Origin: Trichuris trichiura
Taxonomy: Eukaryota; Nematoda; Enoplea; Trichinellida; Trichuridae
Reading direction: 5' to 3'
Assembly: GCA_037903355.1 (NCBI GenBank)
Contig: JBAJFE010000030.1
Span: 1 to 64,000 of the forward strand
DNA length: 64,000 bases
Part shown: piece after piece, positions 1 through 12,029 of the stretch
How positions within the stretch are numbered: position 1 is the stretch's first letter
Layout: each line of letters begins with the position of its first letter
Notes under the pieces: model-generated
Seen by the model: only the letters and a program-made list of their open reading frames with translations
Databases searched by the model: none
Told to the model about the DNA's origin: nothing
Translations under genes and position numbers: made by a program

Positions 1-2056
1 GGAGAATTGAAAACGGAAACGTCGTCTGTACACATGTTCCTGCTGGCGAGAATTATTCCACCGAACATGAATACCGATCAGTAGCTTCTTTGAGTATGCA
101 TATCGCAGGGTGCACAGCTGGGTCGGACACTACTTCTGATAAGAATCCTAAACGTTTTTCTCACATTTCGCTTGTTCGTGACCGCAGAACGCGCATAAGC
201 TAACAGCGCGGCCTTTGTTTGCTCTCGGTGGATGAAAACACGGGGAGACTTTGCCATACGCCCACGCTTTCCAGCCGGCGAAATCGCGTAAGAGCGAAAA
301 CGCGTTATATGAACACGCGTTATACGAGAACTACCTGTATCTTGCGATCTCTGTTCGAAATTCTTCTCATAATTGACTGGCTTCTCTGATTTCTCTGCTT
401 CGACCATGAGAAAATGGAACTTACCTTCGTTCCAGCTTTACCCCACTGTTGCAGCATTTGATCACTGCATTACCAAGCGCCTTAATGAAAGTTAAGGGCT
501 GTTGACCATCAGCAGTCTGTTGCTTTTGATGGAAGCTTCAACTGCACGGATAAAAACTTTTGCAAGTAGAGTTGAACCATCATTATCCGAGCAAAGTGCA
601 ACCGGGTATAGTTCGGTATACGTTTACGACCAAACTGGGAAAAGCGTAATCGAAAACAGTATGAAACCTCCACATCCCGTCAAAAGACCTCTGGCATTCT
701 GCAATTAACAATGAGGACATCTGAAATGCGCTGTTGTTCTTGTATGCAAAGCGTACACGACGAAAAACGTGCATTTCTTATGGGGAGCCCTTCACTTTGG
801 AAACAGTCACTTTGCTGTAGAATTTCAATTGCCGTAGTGTTCACGTTGCAGCACCGCGTCCGCTAGATAATCAGCGCTTGTATTTAGCTGCTGATCCTGG
901 GTTTACTTTCCCCTATATAGTACCACCATAAGATCCTTTCCTTTTTACTCTGTCCGTGATTCACCATTGTTCTCTTACTGTGTATGGATGTTTGACCTCA
1001 ATTTATTTTACATCGTTCACTTCCACAGGTTCAGATCGGTCCTCTTTGTCCATCTAGAACGACTCGTTGCCGATGGTTTGCGGCCGTTCGTCCAATTCCT
1101 TTAATTTGTTGCTGGAATGATCGCCGTTGCTGCTCGGCTTGTAAGTTCACGCATTTCGTTCAAACCTTGTCAGTTCATTTCTGCTAATTTTCTGGCCTTC
1201 ACTTGTTGCTGTTTGTTTATTCCATTTGATTTAGCCCATTTATTTCGTTGCTATATTTTTCTCTGCCGTTTCTTTAATTCTTTGACTTTCTGCTCTGCCA
1301 GCTTCAGTTTCGTATAGTGGTTCATCCTGCTGTATTGAAAGCTACCACTTTGCTGCCGCTGATTTTACTCCTTTAGTTCCTTGACCTTAGTTTACCGTTA
1401 TTAAACCTACTAATTGATTGGCGATGACGAAGCAGGGAGAGCTGAAAACGTTTCACCAAATTATCCTTTGAGGCAGCTGGACGCATGACTACGACAGTAA
1501 AAGTCACTAAAAAGACTAGTTGGTGAATACTTTTATATCATGCATAAATAGAAAGCCTGACCTTAATTGTTTCAATTCTTTTAGGTCTGATCGTTCTGCT
1601 GGAGCATTTAAGAAACGCACTAGCGAACCGCATTTGTGGAAACGCTTTTACGGATAGAAATCTGAGAAAAGAAGAGCAAGGCCGCCATCCTGAATACTAA
1701 ATGGATAGAGCTGCAACGTCGGTTAATAAAACATTTCACTTTGACCGCGGGAGCTTCTGAAGGCCATTCGCGGTGACTGCTTGGAGACTGCGCCTAACCG
1801 CACGGCATAAATACCGTGTTTCCCGATAATAAGGCCGGGCCTTATATTTATTTTTCCTTCAAAAAACATGGCAGCGCTTCTTTCCGAAGTGTCTTATATT
1901 TTCATGTTCCGCGCTCTACATTTGTTCATTTATTTATGTGCAGAAGCCCATACGAAACGTAAATGTAAAGGAAGAAAAGTATCGAAATACGTAGAAGAAG
2001 AACCATAAATATATGGCTACAAAAATGTACAAACAGTTACTTTTATTCGAACACTG
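1..2056. other. unassigned DNA, no supported gene
   Basis: Only short open frames without recognisable domains are present. A stretch near 661-700 (+) reads MK..HPVKRP.AF, which resembles the terminal segment shared by the PLE-related elements elsewhere in the window. It may be a decayed end of such an element, but no target duplication was found. Confidence 0.5.
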
Positions 2057-3370
2057 TCATATCATCATTTTCTGGGACGTCTTCATAAATCTCTGAATTC
2101 TGGCTTGAATTTCTTGCGACTCCATTTCTTGCAGGTCCATTGAGCCTAGCCTCTCATGTCTTGCAGTAAAGCTTTCCTTGAACGTGCATTTCTTGTCCAA
2201 GTAGCCTGCTCGTAGAACATTGGCAACACAGCAGTCAGTGATCTTGTCCCATGAGGTCTTCACCCAAGTCACAACGTCTTGCAACCTGGGCCTCATGCAG
2301 TTTCCTTGCTGATTTCTCTCCATTTCATTTTTAAAGTACTAATTGATTTCACTGCGCAAATTGTCTTTGAATGGTTTGCTCATTCCAATATCAAGAGTCT
2401 GGAAATAGACTGTCATTCCTGCAGGGATCAATACCAGATCTATTCTTTTCCTGAAAGAAAGTTTTTCATCTCTTCAAAGCTGTGAATGCTGGCTGAATCC
2501 CAGGCTATCAATTCTCTTTGGGCACCTCGCAAAATAAGTGACAGCATCAAATCGACCCACTTCCTTATAAGTGCCTATGTATACCAGGCTTTTTCGGTTT
2601 GAAGAACATAAATACCTGAAACTCGTTCAATTTCGATTGTCTTTCCCCTTGTAATGATTAGAGGAGGGATTTTCTCTCCGTCCAAACGAATTGCCAAAAT
2701 GCAAGTGACCGCGAACTTTCATAACCAGTAGAAGGAATGCAGATTAACGAGGCTCCCCTACGAGTTCAACTCTTGTTCGAAACCTTTGGCCCATAAACAC
2801 TGTAGTTTCATCCATAGCAATCATGTTGGACAGTTGGTATTTAAAAAAATCAATTCTGTCAACAAAGGACTTGAATGCGAATGCACGTTTAATTACTTCA
2901 TTATCTCCGGGCTTTAACAATGTTGTCGATCTCCTTAGTGACAGTTCATGTCGTTGAAAGAAGCTATCAAGCGAATGCTGTGACGCTTTGAAGTTTTTTG
3001 TGGATATCTCCAAGCGTGATGCCATTGCAAGGGCAGATGCCTGAACGTCAGACCTGCGCACAATGAAAGCCTGTGCTCTCCTGTCAGCAATTCATTCACG
3101 AATGATGTCTTCAAGTTCCGGAAAAAATGGCTGCCGACCTGATCCACACTAACGCTTCTTTGCATCTCCTTCGTCCATTTTCTGACAGAGTTTATCGTTC
3201 TCTGCTCGCCCTTTTTGTACTGTTCGGAGATTTGCCTTCTTTTTAGTGCACAAAGCCGTCAGATTCTTGCCTTGAAAGTCCTCCACGGTTGCTTTCTTGT
3301 GCTGGACACTATAACTCTTTCTTGTTGCAGGCGTTTTGCCTGAGAATGAGAATATTATTCCCCTTTGCAA
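2057..3370 (-). pseudogene. decayed pogo/Tigger-type transposase
   Basis: Reading the minus strand through several stops and frame changes gives a recognisable pogo-family (Tc1/mariner superfamily) transposase order. First comes an N-terminal helix-turn-helix like region (KSYSVQHKKATVEDFQ, about 3260-3320). Then a CENP-B-like DNA-binding part follows (FKASQHSLDSFFQRHELSLRR, about 2930-3000). The start of the DDE catalytic core is seen at about 2790-2830 (AMDETTVFMG; the D is the first catalytic residue). Further on are core fragments ending in an EMKNFL-like segment (about 2460-2480) and a C-terminal tail down to 2057. In-frame stops after VELVGEPR and later show that it cannot encode an intact enzyme. 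No terminal inverted repeats were identified, so the borders are approximate. The family resembles the POGK/Tigger group; the exact subfamily is not established. Confidence 0.8.
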
Positions 3371-4047
3371 ACCAAATTGTGCTTTTGCACCAACCTCTTG
3401 TAAACAAAATAGTAAAAATCACTAGAAAAACTCGTTCCGACAGACTGCATGAAAGGTAAATAAAAACGCAGATGTACCAAAGCACTTTACTCGTAAAATC
3501 GACAGTACAGTAATTTAACATCGCACAAACTGTTTATTTTAAGGTACGATACGTAGGTCACATTTTCCAACGGACTTGCGAAATATGCCTCTCTGACGAA
3601 CGATCGCAACTGGGACTTCGCGGAATGGCTTATACTAATGAGCATCCTAAAAGTAGTCCAAGGGCGTATTTTCAGAGAAGGTCTTATTATAGGAAAAATA
3701 CGGTACTAAGTTTACCAACAAAACAGAATGCACGAAAAAGTCCTTTGAGATGCTGCGCAAGCGCACTACGCTTCTGTTCTATACGAGTGTACCTGGATAC
3801 AACACACCTGCTTGCTCTCTTAAGCATGCGACCGCGTTCGCTGATGATTCAGTCTAACTCTGAGCAAACTGTAGAGTGCACACTACAGCTCCATGTAAGA
3901 TGGCGCATTTTAATGGATGACGTCCCGTAGTTAGAGGAACAATGCAATGACTCGCCCATAAAGCCGTCGATCACTTTTTTTCATGTGTACCTCGCAACAT
4001 ACGCAATGGCGCTCCATTTCAACGAATTGTGGAAATTCCATTCTCCT
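3371..4047. other. unassigned DNA between transposase remnant and tandem repeat
   Basis: No domain-bearing open frame, RNA gene or inverted repeat was recognised here. Confidence 0.4.
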
Positions 4048-5105
4048 ACACCGGACACCAATTTCATAAGTCAAAGATTGATTTTCAGACGAAAACGAAC
4101 AATTTTCTCCCTAAGCATATTCATGGCTACGCGGCACAGAACAGCTACAATGAGGTTCCGCTCAAAAAGTAGACACTCGAAATGTGTGTGCGCACATAAC
4201 GGCACTGCGAGAGAGGGTGGAGATTTAGGGAATAGTCTGAAATCGCCCACACCCGGAATTCCACCTGTTCATGGTAACAGTTTTTAAAAATCGCCCTTTC
4301 AATAGAGAAAACCAGCAACATCGGTTTCAAAAGATCCGTAATTATACCAACTTCCTTCGGTACATGTTCGGTCACCTAACGATGCGCAGTTATTGAAGTT
4401 AATTTATACGCGCTGACAGTGGAACAGAACGATTTCAAACAGGGGAGGGAGGCATGCACGGCTCCTGAAACCACTGGCAGGTCACCTAACAAACCCGGAA
4501 TACGGACACAAATTCCATAAGTCGAAGAATGTCTTTTGGACGAAAACAAACAATTTTCTCTTTCAGCATAATCTCGGATTCCGGCGCACAACGGCTACAA
4601 TGAGGTTCCGCGCGAAAAGTAGACGCTCGAAACGTGCGTGCACACGTAACGGTACTGCGAGGGAGGTTGGAGATATGGGGAATAGTCTGAAATCGTCCAC
4701 AACCGGAATTCCACCTGCTTACCGCAACAGTCTTAAAAATTGCCATGTACATAGAGAAAACGAGGATCACCGGTTCCAAAAGATACGCCATCACATGGCG
4801 TTATTTCCGTATAGGTTCCGTCGTCTAACGAAGCGTAGTCATTGAAGTTCGTTTATACGCGCTGACAACGGAACCGAAAGGTTTGAAATCGCGGTGGGAG
4901 GCATGCACGGCTCCTGATACCACTGATACGTTACCTAACTAACGCGGATTACGGACACCAATTTAATAAGTCAAAGATTGATTTTTGGACGAAAAAAAGC
5001 AATTTTCTCTTTTAGCATGTTCACTGGTCGCGGCGCAGAACGGCTACAATGAGGTTCCGCTGAAAAGGTAGACGCTCGAAGTGTGTGCGGGCATGTAGCG
5101 GTGCA
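4048..5105. repeat. tandem repeat, period about 449 bp, about 2.4 copies
   Basis: The marker TGAGGTTCCGC recurs at about 4151, 4600 and 5049, giving a spacing of 449 bp. Surrounding sequence (ATAAGTC.AAGA, GGACGAAAA.., CAATTTTCTC, then GCTACAATGAGG) repeats in the same order in all three copies. Copies are diverged by scattered substitutions and the third is cut off. The unit contains CGCTGACA..GGAAC.GAA at 4411 and a clearer CTGACAACGGAACCGAAAGG near 4852, which resembles a collapsed hammerhead core seen elsewhere in the window. No convincing protein is encoded. Confidence 0.85.
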
Positions 5106-6330
5106 TATTATTGAGTCTGTCGCCAAGCACACCCATCACATTGAGTGGTTTCCGTTCATGTGCAGTGGCAAACTTGTGTTATAGTTTCTTTTGTTTGTTT
5201 TCACTTAATCGTTTTCGCTTCAATCTGGTTTGTTGTGACTACAGATCTGTTTGGTGTGGGTAGAAAAGAAATACACGCACACTGATTTTTTTTTCAGTGC
5301 AACGCCAATGAATGCTTCTTTCTTATGTGATTTTATGTTCTGAGAAATGTGAGGAGAGATATGAAAGGGAAGCAGAAATTTTCGCATCGTAAAATGGTTG
5401 GTGGAAATGCAGGAGTGGTATAGTACGCTTTTCGTGTGAGGTGGAGTAGAAGTCTTTTGTGCAAAATTTTCTCTTGAGTAGTGATATTGCGAAACTTTTC
5501 CCACCGGGGGCGACAGAGGGAAAAGTTTGAGAACCTAATGACCTCCGGGCTACGCAGTATCTTACCTTCCAGCCAATCAGCGGTACCAAAATTGACCAAT
5601 CAGAATTTGGGGGCACTAGCGCTCGGGAACGTGCACTGCGGGGCGATGGAGCAAAAAGTTTGTCAACCTATGCTTTAGAACAAGGAACATTTGATTTTGC
5701 CGCTCGTGTTTCTGAGGTTTCCTTTTCGACGCACTTTCGTTCTCACGATGCCAGATTTGGTGATACTGAATTACCAAGTTTCCTCAGGGCTTCTTTGCAT
5801 GCTACGTGCTTCTGCCCAGCGAATTTCCGTTGGTCTGCGACAGTGGATATTATCGAGTCTGTCGCCGCTGGACATCCGATGGTTCGTCATGTTTCCAAGG
5901 CTTGCATTAAGTTGCGGGTTCGTTTACGTACAATCACGTTTACTCGTTGCTTCTTATCCATGTGATTCGTTTCTACAGGGTATGTTTCCATTCTATGTGG
6001 CCATGCTTTTCGCAAAACTAACTTTCCTTGGATCATGCGCTTGCATGGGGACTATGTACTAGCGTTTTCATTGACAAAATGGTAATTTGGTTTATCGGTT
6101 CGGGAATTCTGGTGGTCATGTATTCTGAAGGTTAGACGCTATCATCAGGAAAATACAAACGCCATACCCGCAAACAGCGCTATAAGCCGAAGCTTTCGTC
6201 CTCTTGGCGGAAACCCGTGAAGCATTAGAAGCAAAAGTAATCATTTGGAAAAATCAACTGGCAGGTACGGCTTTAAACTGAGTCTCAGGAAGCAGAGTGC
6301 ATGGAATCTGCACCCTAAACCTCTGGCACA
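5106..6330. other. unassigned DNA
   Basis: No recognisable gene. The overlapping open frames near 5660-6060 show no known motif. Short motifs like TTTGAGAACCTA near 5528 resemble hAT-type terminal repeats, but a partner and an 8-bp duplication were not found. Confidence 0.4.
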
Positions 6331-6339
6331 GTCAACTTA

Positions 6340-6625
6340 AATCCACGAGCCCTTAGCTAACGTTCTGACATTCAAATACCTCAGAAACTGCCTCTCATAC
6401 GTCGGAGGTGTCACGACTGATGTATCAGCTAAGATAGAGAGTCTGGCAAAGATGTAAAAACGCTAACTGAAGTCTTATGCAACAGAAAGCGCTTCCACGA
6501 AAGCTGAAGTCGAATGTCTACCGCATTGTCGTCCGCTCAGCTGTTTTGTACGGTTTTAAGTGCTGGACAATCAACAAGAATGATGAACAACGGCTAATGT
6601 CATGGAAACGACTATGCTCTGGTAC
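6340..6625 (+). pseudogene. LINE (RTE-type) reverse transcriptase C-terminal fragment
   Basis: The + strand reads FKYLRNCLSYVGGVTTDVSAKIESL, then, after stops and a frame change, VYRIVVRSAVLYGFKCWTI, then NKNDEQRLMSWKR. This order (FKYLG..L..DGG...D...RI, then Y.TVVRP..LYG.ECW....KDE.RL...E) is the well-known C-terminal end of RTE/BovB-like LINE reverse transcriptases. Only about 95 codons remain and the frame is interrupted, so this is a dead 5'-truncated copy. Clade assignment rests on these motifs only. Confidence 0.75.
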
Positions 6626-9600
6626 ACTCTCAAAATATGTAAATGTTCAGTTCAGCAAGGACCGGAGAGAGGGAAGCTTTCCATGGAGACTCTATTAAGC
6701 TGTGGGTAAAATTTTCAGTTAAAGTGAAAGTACCTCTGTACTGTACTCCTTGTGCGATTCCCAACGCCCCCGCACAGGGTTCCATAGACCCTCGGGGGGC
6801 GATATCGCCCACTTTGAGAACCTATGCTTCAGGGAAATGACTGCCCGACAGTTGAATCACAAGTCAATCGCTTGCACCCAGCAATGGCCTACTTTTAGCG
6901 CATAGACATGCGAGACTCGCCCAGAAACCCACTTTTTACCGCCTGTTACCAATACATGTAGTGCGCTGATGACAAAGTTTGCTCTGCCTCAAAAACTTCA
7001 CCAAGTTTACTAACTTGTAGTAGTAAACGGCTGGGCTTTAGTTTACTGTCTTACAGCCACCGTTCATAAACTTGTATGATAAGTTTTTTGTGTAGCATGA
7101 TGCCGCCTATTTATCCTTCAGTCAAGAATAGCTAAGGCCCACGTCATTTCAGCATGAGTACTTTCTGTAGATTATTTGACGCCATCCGGTTGACGTTGAT
7201 CTCGTCGCCAAAAGACATGTACCTTAGCTGTTAGTTGGCCGAACAATAAAATGGAGGTTCGAATAGGCAAACAGATCCTGGAATGAAAAAACAGGGGATG
7301 GTTTTTCTTTGATCAGAGGATAAATGAGTGGTACAAAGAAAGCAAGGAGCCTTGAAATGAGGAAACGGCAGGCAGCAGTTGTTTAACCGGAGGGTATAAC
7401 GGTTGCACTGTGGAGACCCATACAGAATAAACAGAGCACTATTGCGTAATCTGGTACCATTCTCATCGAATCGTGGCCGTGTAGGAGCAGTTATCTAATT
7501 TACAGAAGAATTCCAACTATGCGTGTAACGGCTTAATATTGCCTAAAAAATCGTATTCATTGTTCAAATGACTCCTAATCGAATTATTAATCTGCCTGCG
7601 TAGCAATGAACAAGATTTGATGTTCGTTGGAGAACGTGAAATACGTTACCTGCGCAGCACCAAAGCACTGTAAGTCTTGTCCACTGGTTCTGTTTCCATT
7701 CGTTAGTTCAGGTGAGATACGTTTCTAATAGTTACGGTAATCGCGCTCCTTGTTTAAGATTGTTTGCTTCAACTTCGTGTGTATGACTCCAATGTGCCTA
7801 ATCTTTAAGTGCACGTTTATTTCAATGCTTTCACTTTCTGTGCGTCGTTACTGAAGCTTATCGTAATCTCTGGTCGAATGCTTTTGTCATGACGGCATGG
7901 CGGACGACGATTATGTAAGAAAAGGCGAGCGTTGTGCATATCGTCATATATTTTCTCACAACCTAATCCATCGGAACATTAGCGTGTCAGCAGCAACATT
8001 GCTGTGCTGAAGGCGGAACACGTTAGGCTTCGAAAGCACTGTTCACCATTACCTTTGTCCAAGTCTCTTTTAACTGGTACTTAAACAATAGTTTGTTAGG
8101 TAACTCTGCTTGATGAGCAGCCGTAGTTTCCCATTCCTGCTGATACGAAGCGAAAATGCAACTACTCGTGACTAATAATGATGCAAATCTATTGAAGTGC
8201 TTCAAGTTTTTGCTTAGTGTGAGTATAAATTAGAGGATTCCACTAATGTAAGGGCGGCGCATTGATTATCCGTCCACAGCTCGAAAGGGGCGCCACTCCT
8301 GCGCTACTCTCGATTGGAGGAAGTACTTTTCTCAATTCATTTCTGTGCATTGTCAGTTTTGAACACTGTTGTCTTTTTTGAACGTCACTAGGCCAACATG
8401 TTTCTTAAAAAATACTTGCATAATGGAGTTGTCTTTGTGACATTTGCTTTTTAACATAAAATCTATCCGACAGGTGCAACAGTATTAAAAATAAAGCTTT
8501 TCGTAAGGGGTGCTTTGGTCTTTCTATCTTATTAAATAAAACTGTTTTTTTCAAACAGTCCTATCTTGCCACAAAATAGTATTTAGTTAATGTCTTGAAT
8601 ATCAGACTTCGTTAATTCACGGCCGTGAGCAACCTCTGTTTCTCTTGACGATGCTATTATTTGTAAGTTCAATATTTATTTTCCCGAACTTTCAGGTGCT
8701 TCTAGTTCCGTCGGCAGCGGAACTGACGAATTGGAACCTTTGATTTTTGTATTGCACGTTGAAAAGTGCTTCAAATCAATGCTTTAAGTTCATCTTTTCC
8801 GCTGATAACAAGACGAAGAGAGTTCCAAAAGCTTTGAGGAATAAAACTTTTGAGTGTTCAACGTTCGCAGTCGTCAAGAGAAAAAAATGGTTAAGTTCTT
8901 TTTCGAAGAGACGAGTTGCTTTATCTAAGAACAGTGGAAAGCAACCTCAAGAAGGTCCAATACTTTTTTGGTATTTTTGGCGGTTATGATTCAGTAGGGT
9001 TATTTATCAGTCCGTGTTGTAGGTTACTCTGGTAGGAATAAGTTCTTATCGCTTTATACCCGCTAGGGCGTCCAGCATCCGGCGTTTCCCTGCTGACGAA
9101 AACAAAATGGAAGGTTGTATTTCGTCAAGTGGGCGTTGGCAGTGGCAGGTTCAAATCCATCGTCCTGTTCAGCTTCTCGCCAAACAATTTTTCTGATTCA
9201 TTTATTTTGTCTCTCATCCAGAAAATCCTTGCAGAATATTCATAGCTTTTCCTAACGTTCTTATGTTAGCACTCTATTGCAATACCTGCGTCTTACTGTA
9301 TATGTCCTTACGATTAATCGGAAATGTGAAGCAGATGCTACCAAACAATCAGTGGAGTTGCAAAATGTGAGACCCCTTCCCTGCTTTAATAGCAAGATGA
9401 GAAGGTTTTGTGCTGTCTATTCATTTGATTTGGTTTTCAGCGCTAATCAGTGATCAACCTGTTCTGTTAGTCAGGATCTGTTTTTCCGATACCACAGAAT
9501 AATGCAGCAATGTAAATGAGTTCTGCAACTGTACAAAAGAAGGCATTACATTTGAAGTTTTCCGTTCTAAAATGGCGGAGGGTACATCTGGTTGACTTCC

Positions 9601-9990
9601 ACATCGTCTTTATTGATGGTAGGACTTGGCCAGATGGATAGCTTTCTTTAATTTTGCGATCGCAAAATAGTTTGATCAGTTATCTCAGTCAGGGTAGATG
9701 GCGCATGGTAAATCTTTCGCCCCTTCCTAGCAAGCTTGTTCGTACCCGGAACCATAGTATCTGGCTATTTACACTTCGTTTGCTGACGGAGCACAGGAGT
9801 TTTCGCTGTCGCTGTTCTGGCGTTGCTATCGGTCAAACCAGGGATGCTCAAAGGCATACCCAGTTTCACCCCATTCCCATCTTCGAGGCCGCTATTGCCC
9901 TACCCTCTGCGCGCGTTAACTCAATGTGGATTTATAGCAAGATAGTGTAAAGCAAAAAGATGCGCATCAATAAAACAGCTCCTTAGGTTT
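6626..9990. other. unassigned DNA, no supported gene
   Basis: The open frames of 60-100 codons here have no recognisable domains and no consistent splice structure. No tRNA-like clover leaf or inverted-repeat element was recognised. Confidence 0.4.
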
Positions 9991-9994
9991 CTGC

Positions 9995-10340
9995 TACTTA
10001 CGCGAACGATCGTGACACCATAAACGAATTTGCAGAGGATTTCTTAAGTAGTGGATGGCGGCAGTTCAAGCAAAACAAATTCTGCAGACAAGTTAAAAGT
10101 GGAACGATGACACGAAGAACTTTCAGCCTGCCTTCAATGACGAGAGAACGAACTCAAACTGTGGGGCAGTGGTGGAAGCCAGATGTGTTTATATGACGGA
10201 GCTAGGGAACAATTAATACTGCAACGTAGGAGAAATGATAACGTTTCCAGATGAACTTTCATCAAGAATTGTTGCTTATTGTAATTCTCAGAAATTGCAA
10301 AAAGGAATGAGCGACCAGCTTCCTCCGGTAAGTTTCCATG
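9995..10340 (+). repeat. dispersed coding-like repeat, copy 1
   Basis: This stretch aligns with 15507-15850 on the same strand. Both encode Y.ND/GWD..INE.A.DFL, then Q.KQN.F.RQ, followed by the shared DNA blocks GAACGAACTCAAACTGT and CAATTAAT.CTGC. Both copies are interrupted by stops and frame changes. The conserved residues suggest an origin in a protein-coding mobile element, but the family was not recognised. Confidence 0.6.
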
Positions 10341-11569
10341 AGGAATTCCATTTCCTATAAGTTTCTCCGACTATCAGGCGATATTACTCGTTTTAATTTT
10401 TCTTCCCCCCAATGGGGCTTTATCGCCTTCTTAGCCCTTTATCTTTCCCCCTCCCACCAATCGCCCCTTTCGCGCTTATCGCTCCCTGGAGTTCAAAATC
10501 TCCCCTTTGCCCGTCTCTGCGCTGAGCTTTTGGGAACGACTACATTGGCCTTCATGCGGAAGTTTTGTTTACCCTTTGTTGAGGTAAAAGAGTTTTTCCA
10601 GTCATCGCTAAATTTTGTGAACAGATTGACGCGGAATCGAGTGGTCTGTGGGGAACTCATGGCGGAGGGCTTGTTAGAGCGTGAGGTTCGAATACAGGTC
10701 GTCTCGTTATGGGAATAAGCCGCTTTTTTTTGAAAAATCTAGGTGAGATATTTTACCAAACATGATGTCTGCGTTCCTGGTATAATCGCAGAACATACTG
10801 GAGATATTTTTTTAAAAAAACTTAGTATTTATCACTGGCTGATGATTACGATTCATCACGTCCCTCCCTTTGCAATGCGACTTCACGATAGCTGACTCAT
10901 GTGCTGTTCTGCTTAATCCCTGTGATACGAATGCTGGCATGATTCAGTCCTTCTTTATGGACTAATGACCACCAATAATTTGTTAGCCAGTTTGGGCAGG
11001 TAAATTGAATAAATTCGTACAGCAACACCAATGAAATTAAGATTCTTTGTGACGAAATGTCTTTTCGTTTCTTTTTTGGCACAATTTTACTTTCAGTGCA
11101 TGACGATCAGTAAGCATGTAGTTGTAGAGCAGGTGCTCTGGTTGCTAGCGTTCCATTAGCAGAAAACAAGCAATCGTAAGTATGCACGAAAATTCGGTGC
11201 ATTCGGAACTGAAGTAGACAGATTTCAAAGCTCTGAATTTTTTATGTACGCTTAGTACTGCTTGCTTTTTGCTAATAAACCGTTGGTCACCAATGGTGGC
11301 GCACTTGTTCTGTAATTGCAGACGTAATGACCATTACACAGTGAAAATCAGGCTGTGCCATAAAAGAAATGAAGATTAGCAGTTTGCTTTTTATCCTCCA
11401 GTTTTGCCTGACTAGCAGTGGTGACCCAGTCAGCGGAGTCTTTCATTTGTAATTGTTTGATTTGCCTCGCTTCACTGCTGTCTGTTTATAGTTTAACGCA
11501 CTCGGTATAAACTTCAACTCTTGCATCTCCCGATAGTTTATTAACTTTTGGTACGCAGCCACAAGAAAC
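10341..11569. other. unassigned DNA upstream of membrane-protein gene
   Basis: A 126-codon open frame at 10338-10718 has biased, low-information composition and no known motif, so it is not called as a gene. Nothing else was recognised. Confidence 0.4.
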
Positions 11570-12029
11570 ATGGCAGATGATGAAAATGTTTTTACGAAAA
11601 GTGGAAATACCCAACGACATGGTATCGTTTGTTATTAATTCCATTACAAAAAGAATACTTTTTATGCTTTTAGGTGCACGTGTTGTGTTGTACTTGCCTC
11701 TTGTCTTTCTCCTTGGGGCGTTGACTGCTGTAATTCTGATCTATAAGTACTCCGAGCTATGGTATCCGCCTGAAATGGTATATGTTCCAAACCAGGGATA
11801 CCCAGCGATTATGTTCAACCGAGACGGTGTCAAACCAGACACCATGGTAGATTCCTTCTTTACTGATGATCAAGACAACTATGCATTATTGGAAGTGATG
11901 CTTCGGAAGATGCTAAACTTCTTATCTCTTAAAAGCGATCGCAGACATAGAATTCAAAATGCTTTGCTTCTTCAGCTATGGACCAACTTCAAAATCGACT
12001 TTAGTGAGCATTTCTTTTATCAGTTTTGA
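11570..12029 (+). CDS. hypothetical single-pass membrane protein (two exons)
   Basis: Proposed structure: exon 1 11570-11621, exon 2 11674-12029, with a 52-bp intron that starts GTATCG and ends GCTTTTAG; phase 1 is kept across the junction. The product is 135 residues: a short polar N-terminus (MADDENVFTKSG..), one strongly hydrophobic segment at about residues 21-42 (VVLYLPLVFLLGALTAVILI), then a soluble acidic region and a basic stretch (LKSDRRHR). The lack of a cleavable-signal pattern and the N-terminal acidic residues fit a signal-anchored protein. The start ATG is the first one after an A-rich leader (CACAAGAAAC). I do not recognise the family. The gene could extend further if the GTGAGC at about 12004 is used as a splice donor. 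Confidence 0.55.

Noticed and set aside
9130..9180. GGTTCAAATCC as a tRNA T-arm
   Set aside because: No acceptor, D or anticodon stem could be formed around it.
10338..10718. 126-codon open frame
   Set aside because: Low-information composition (Ser/Leu/Pro), no domain, no splice context.
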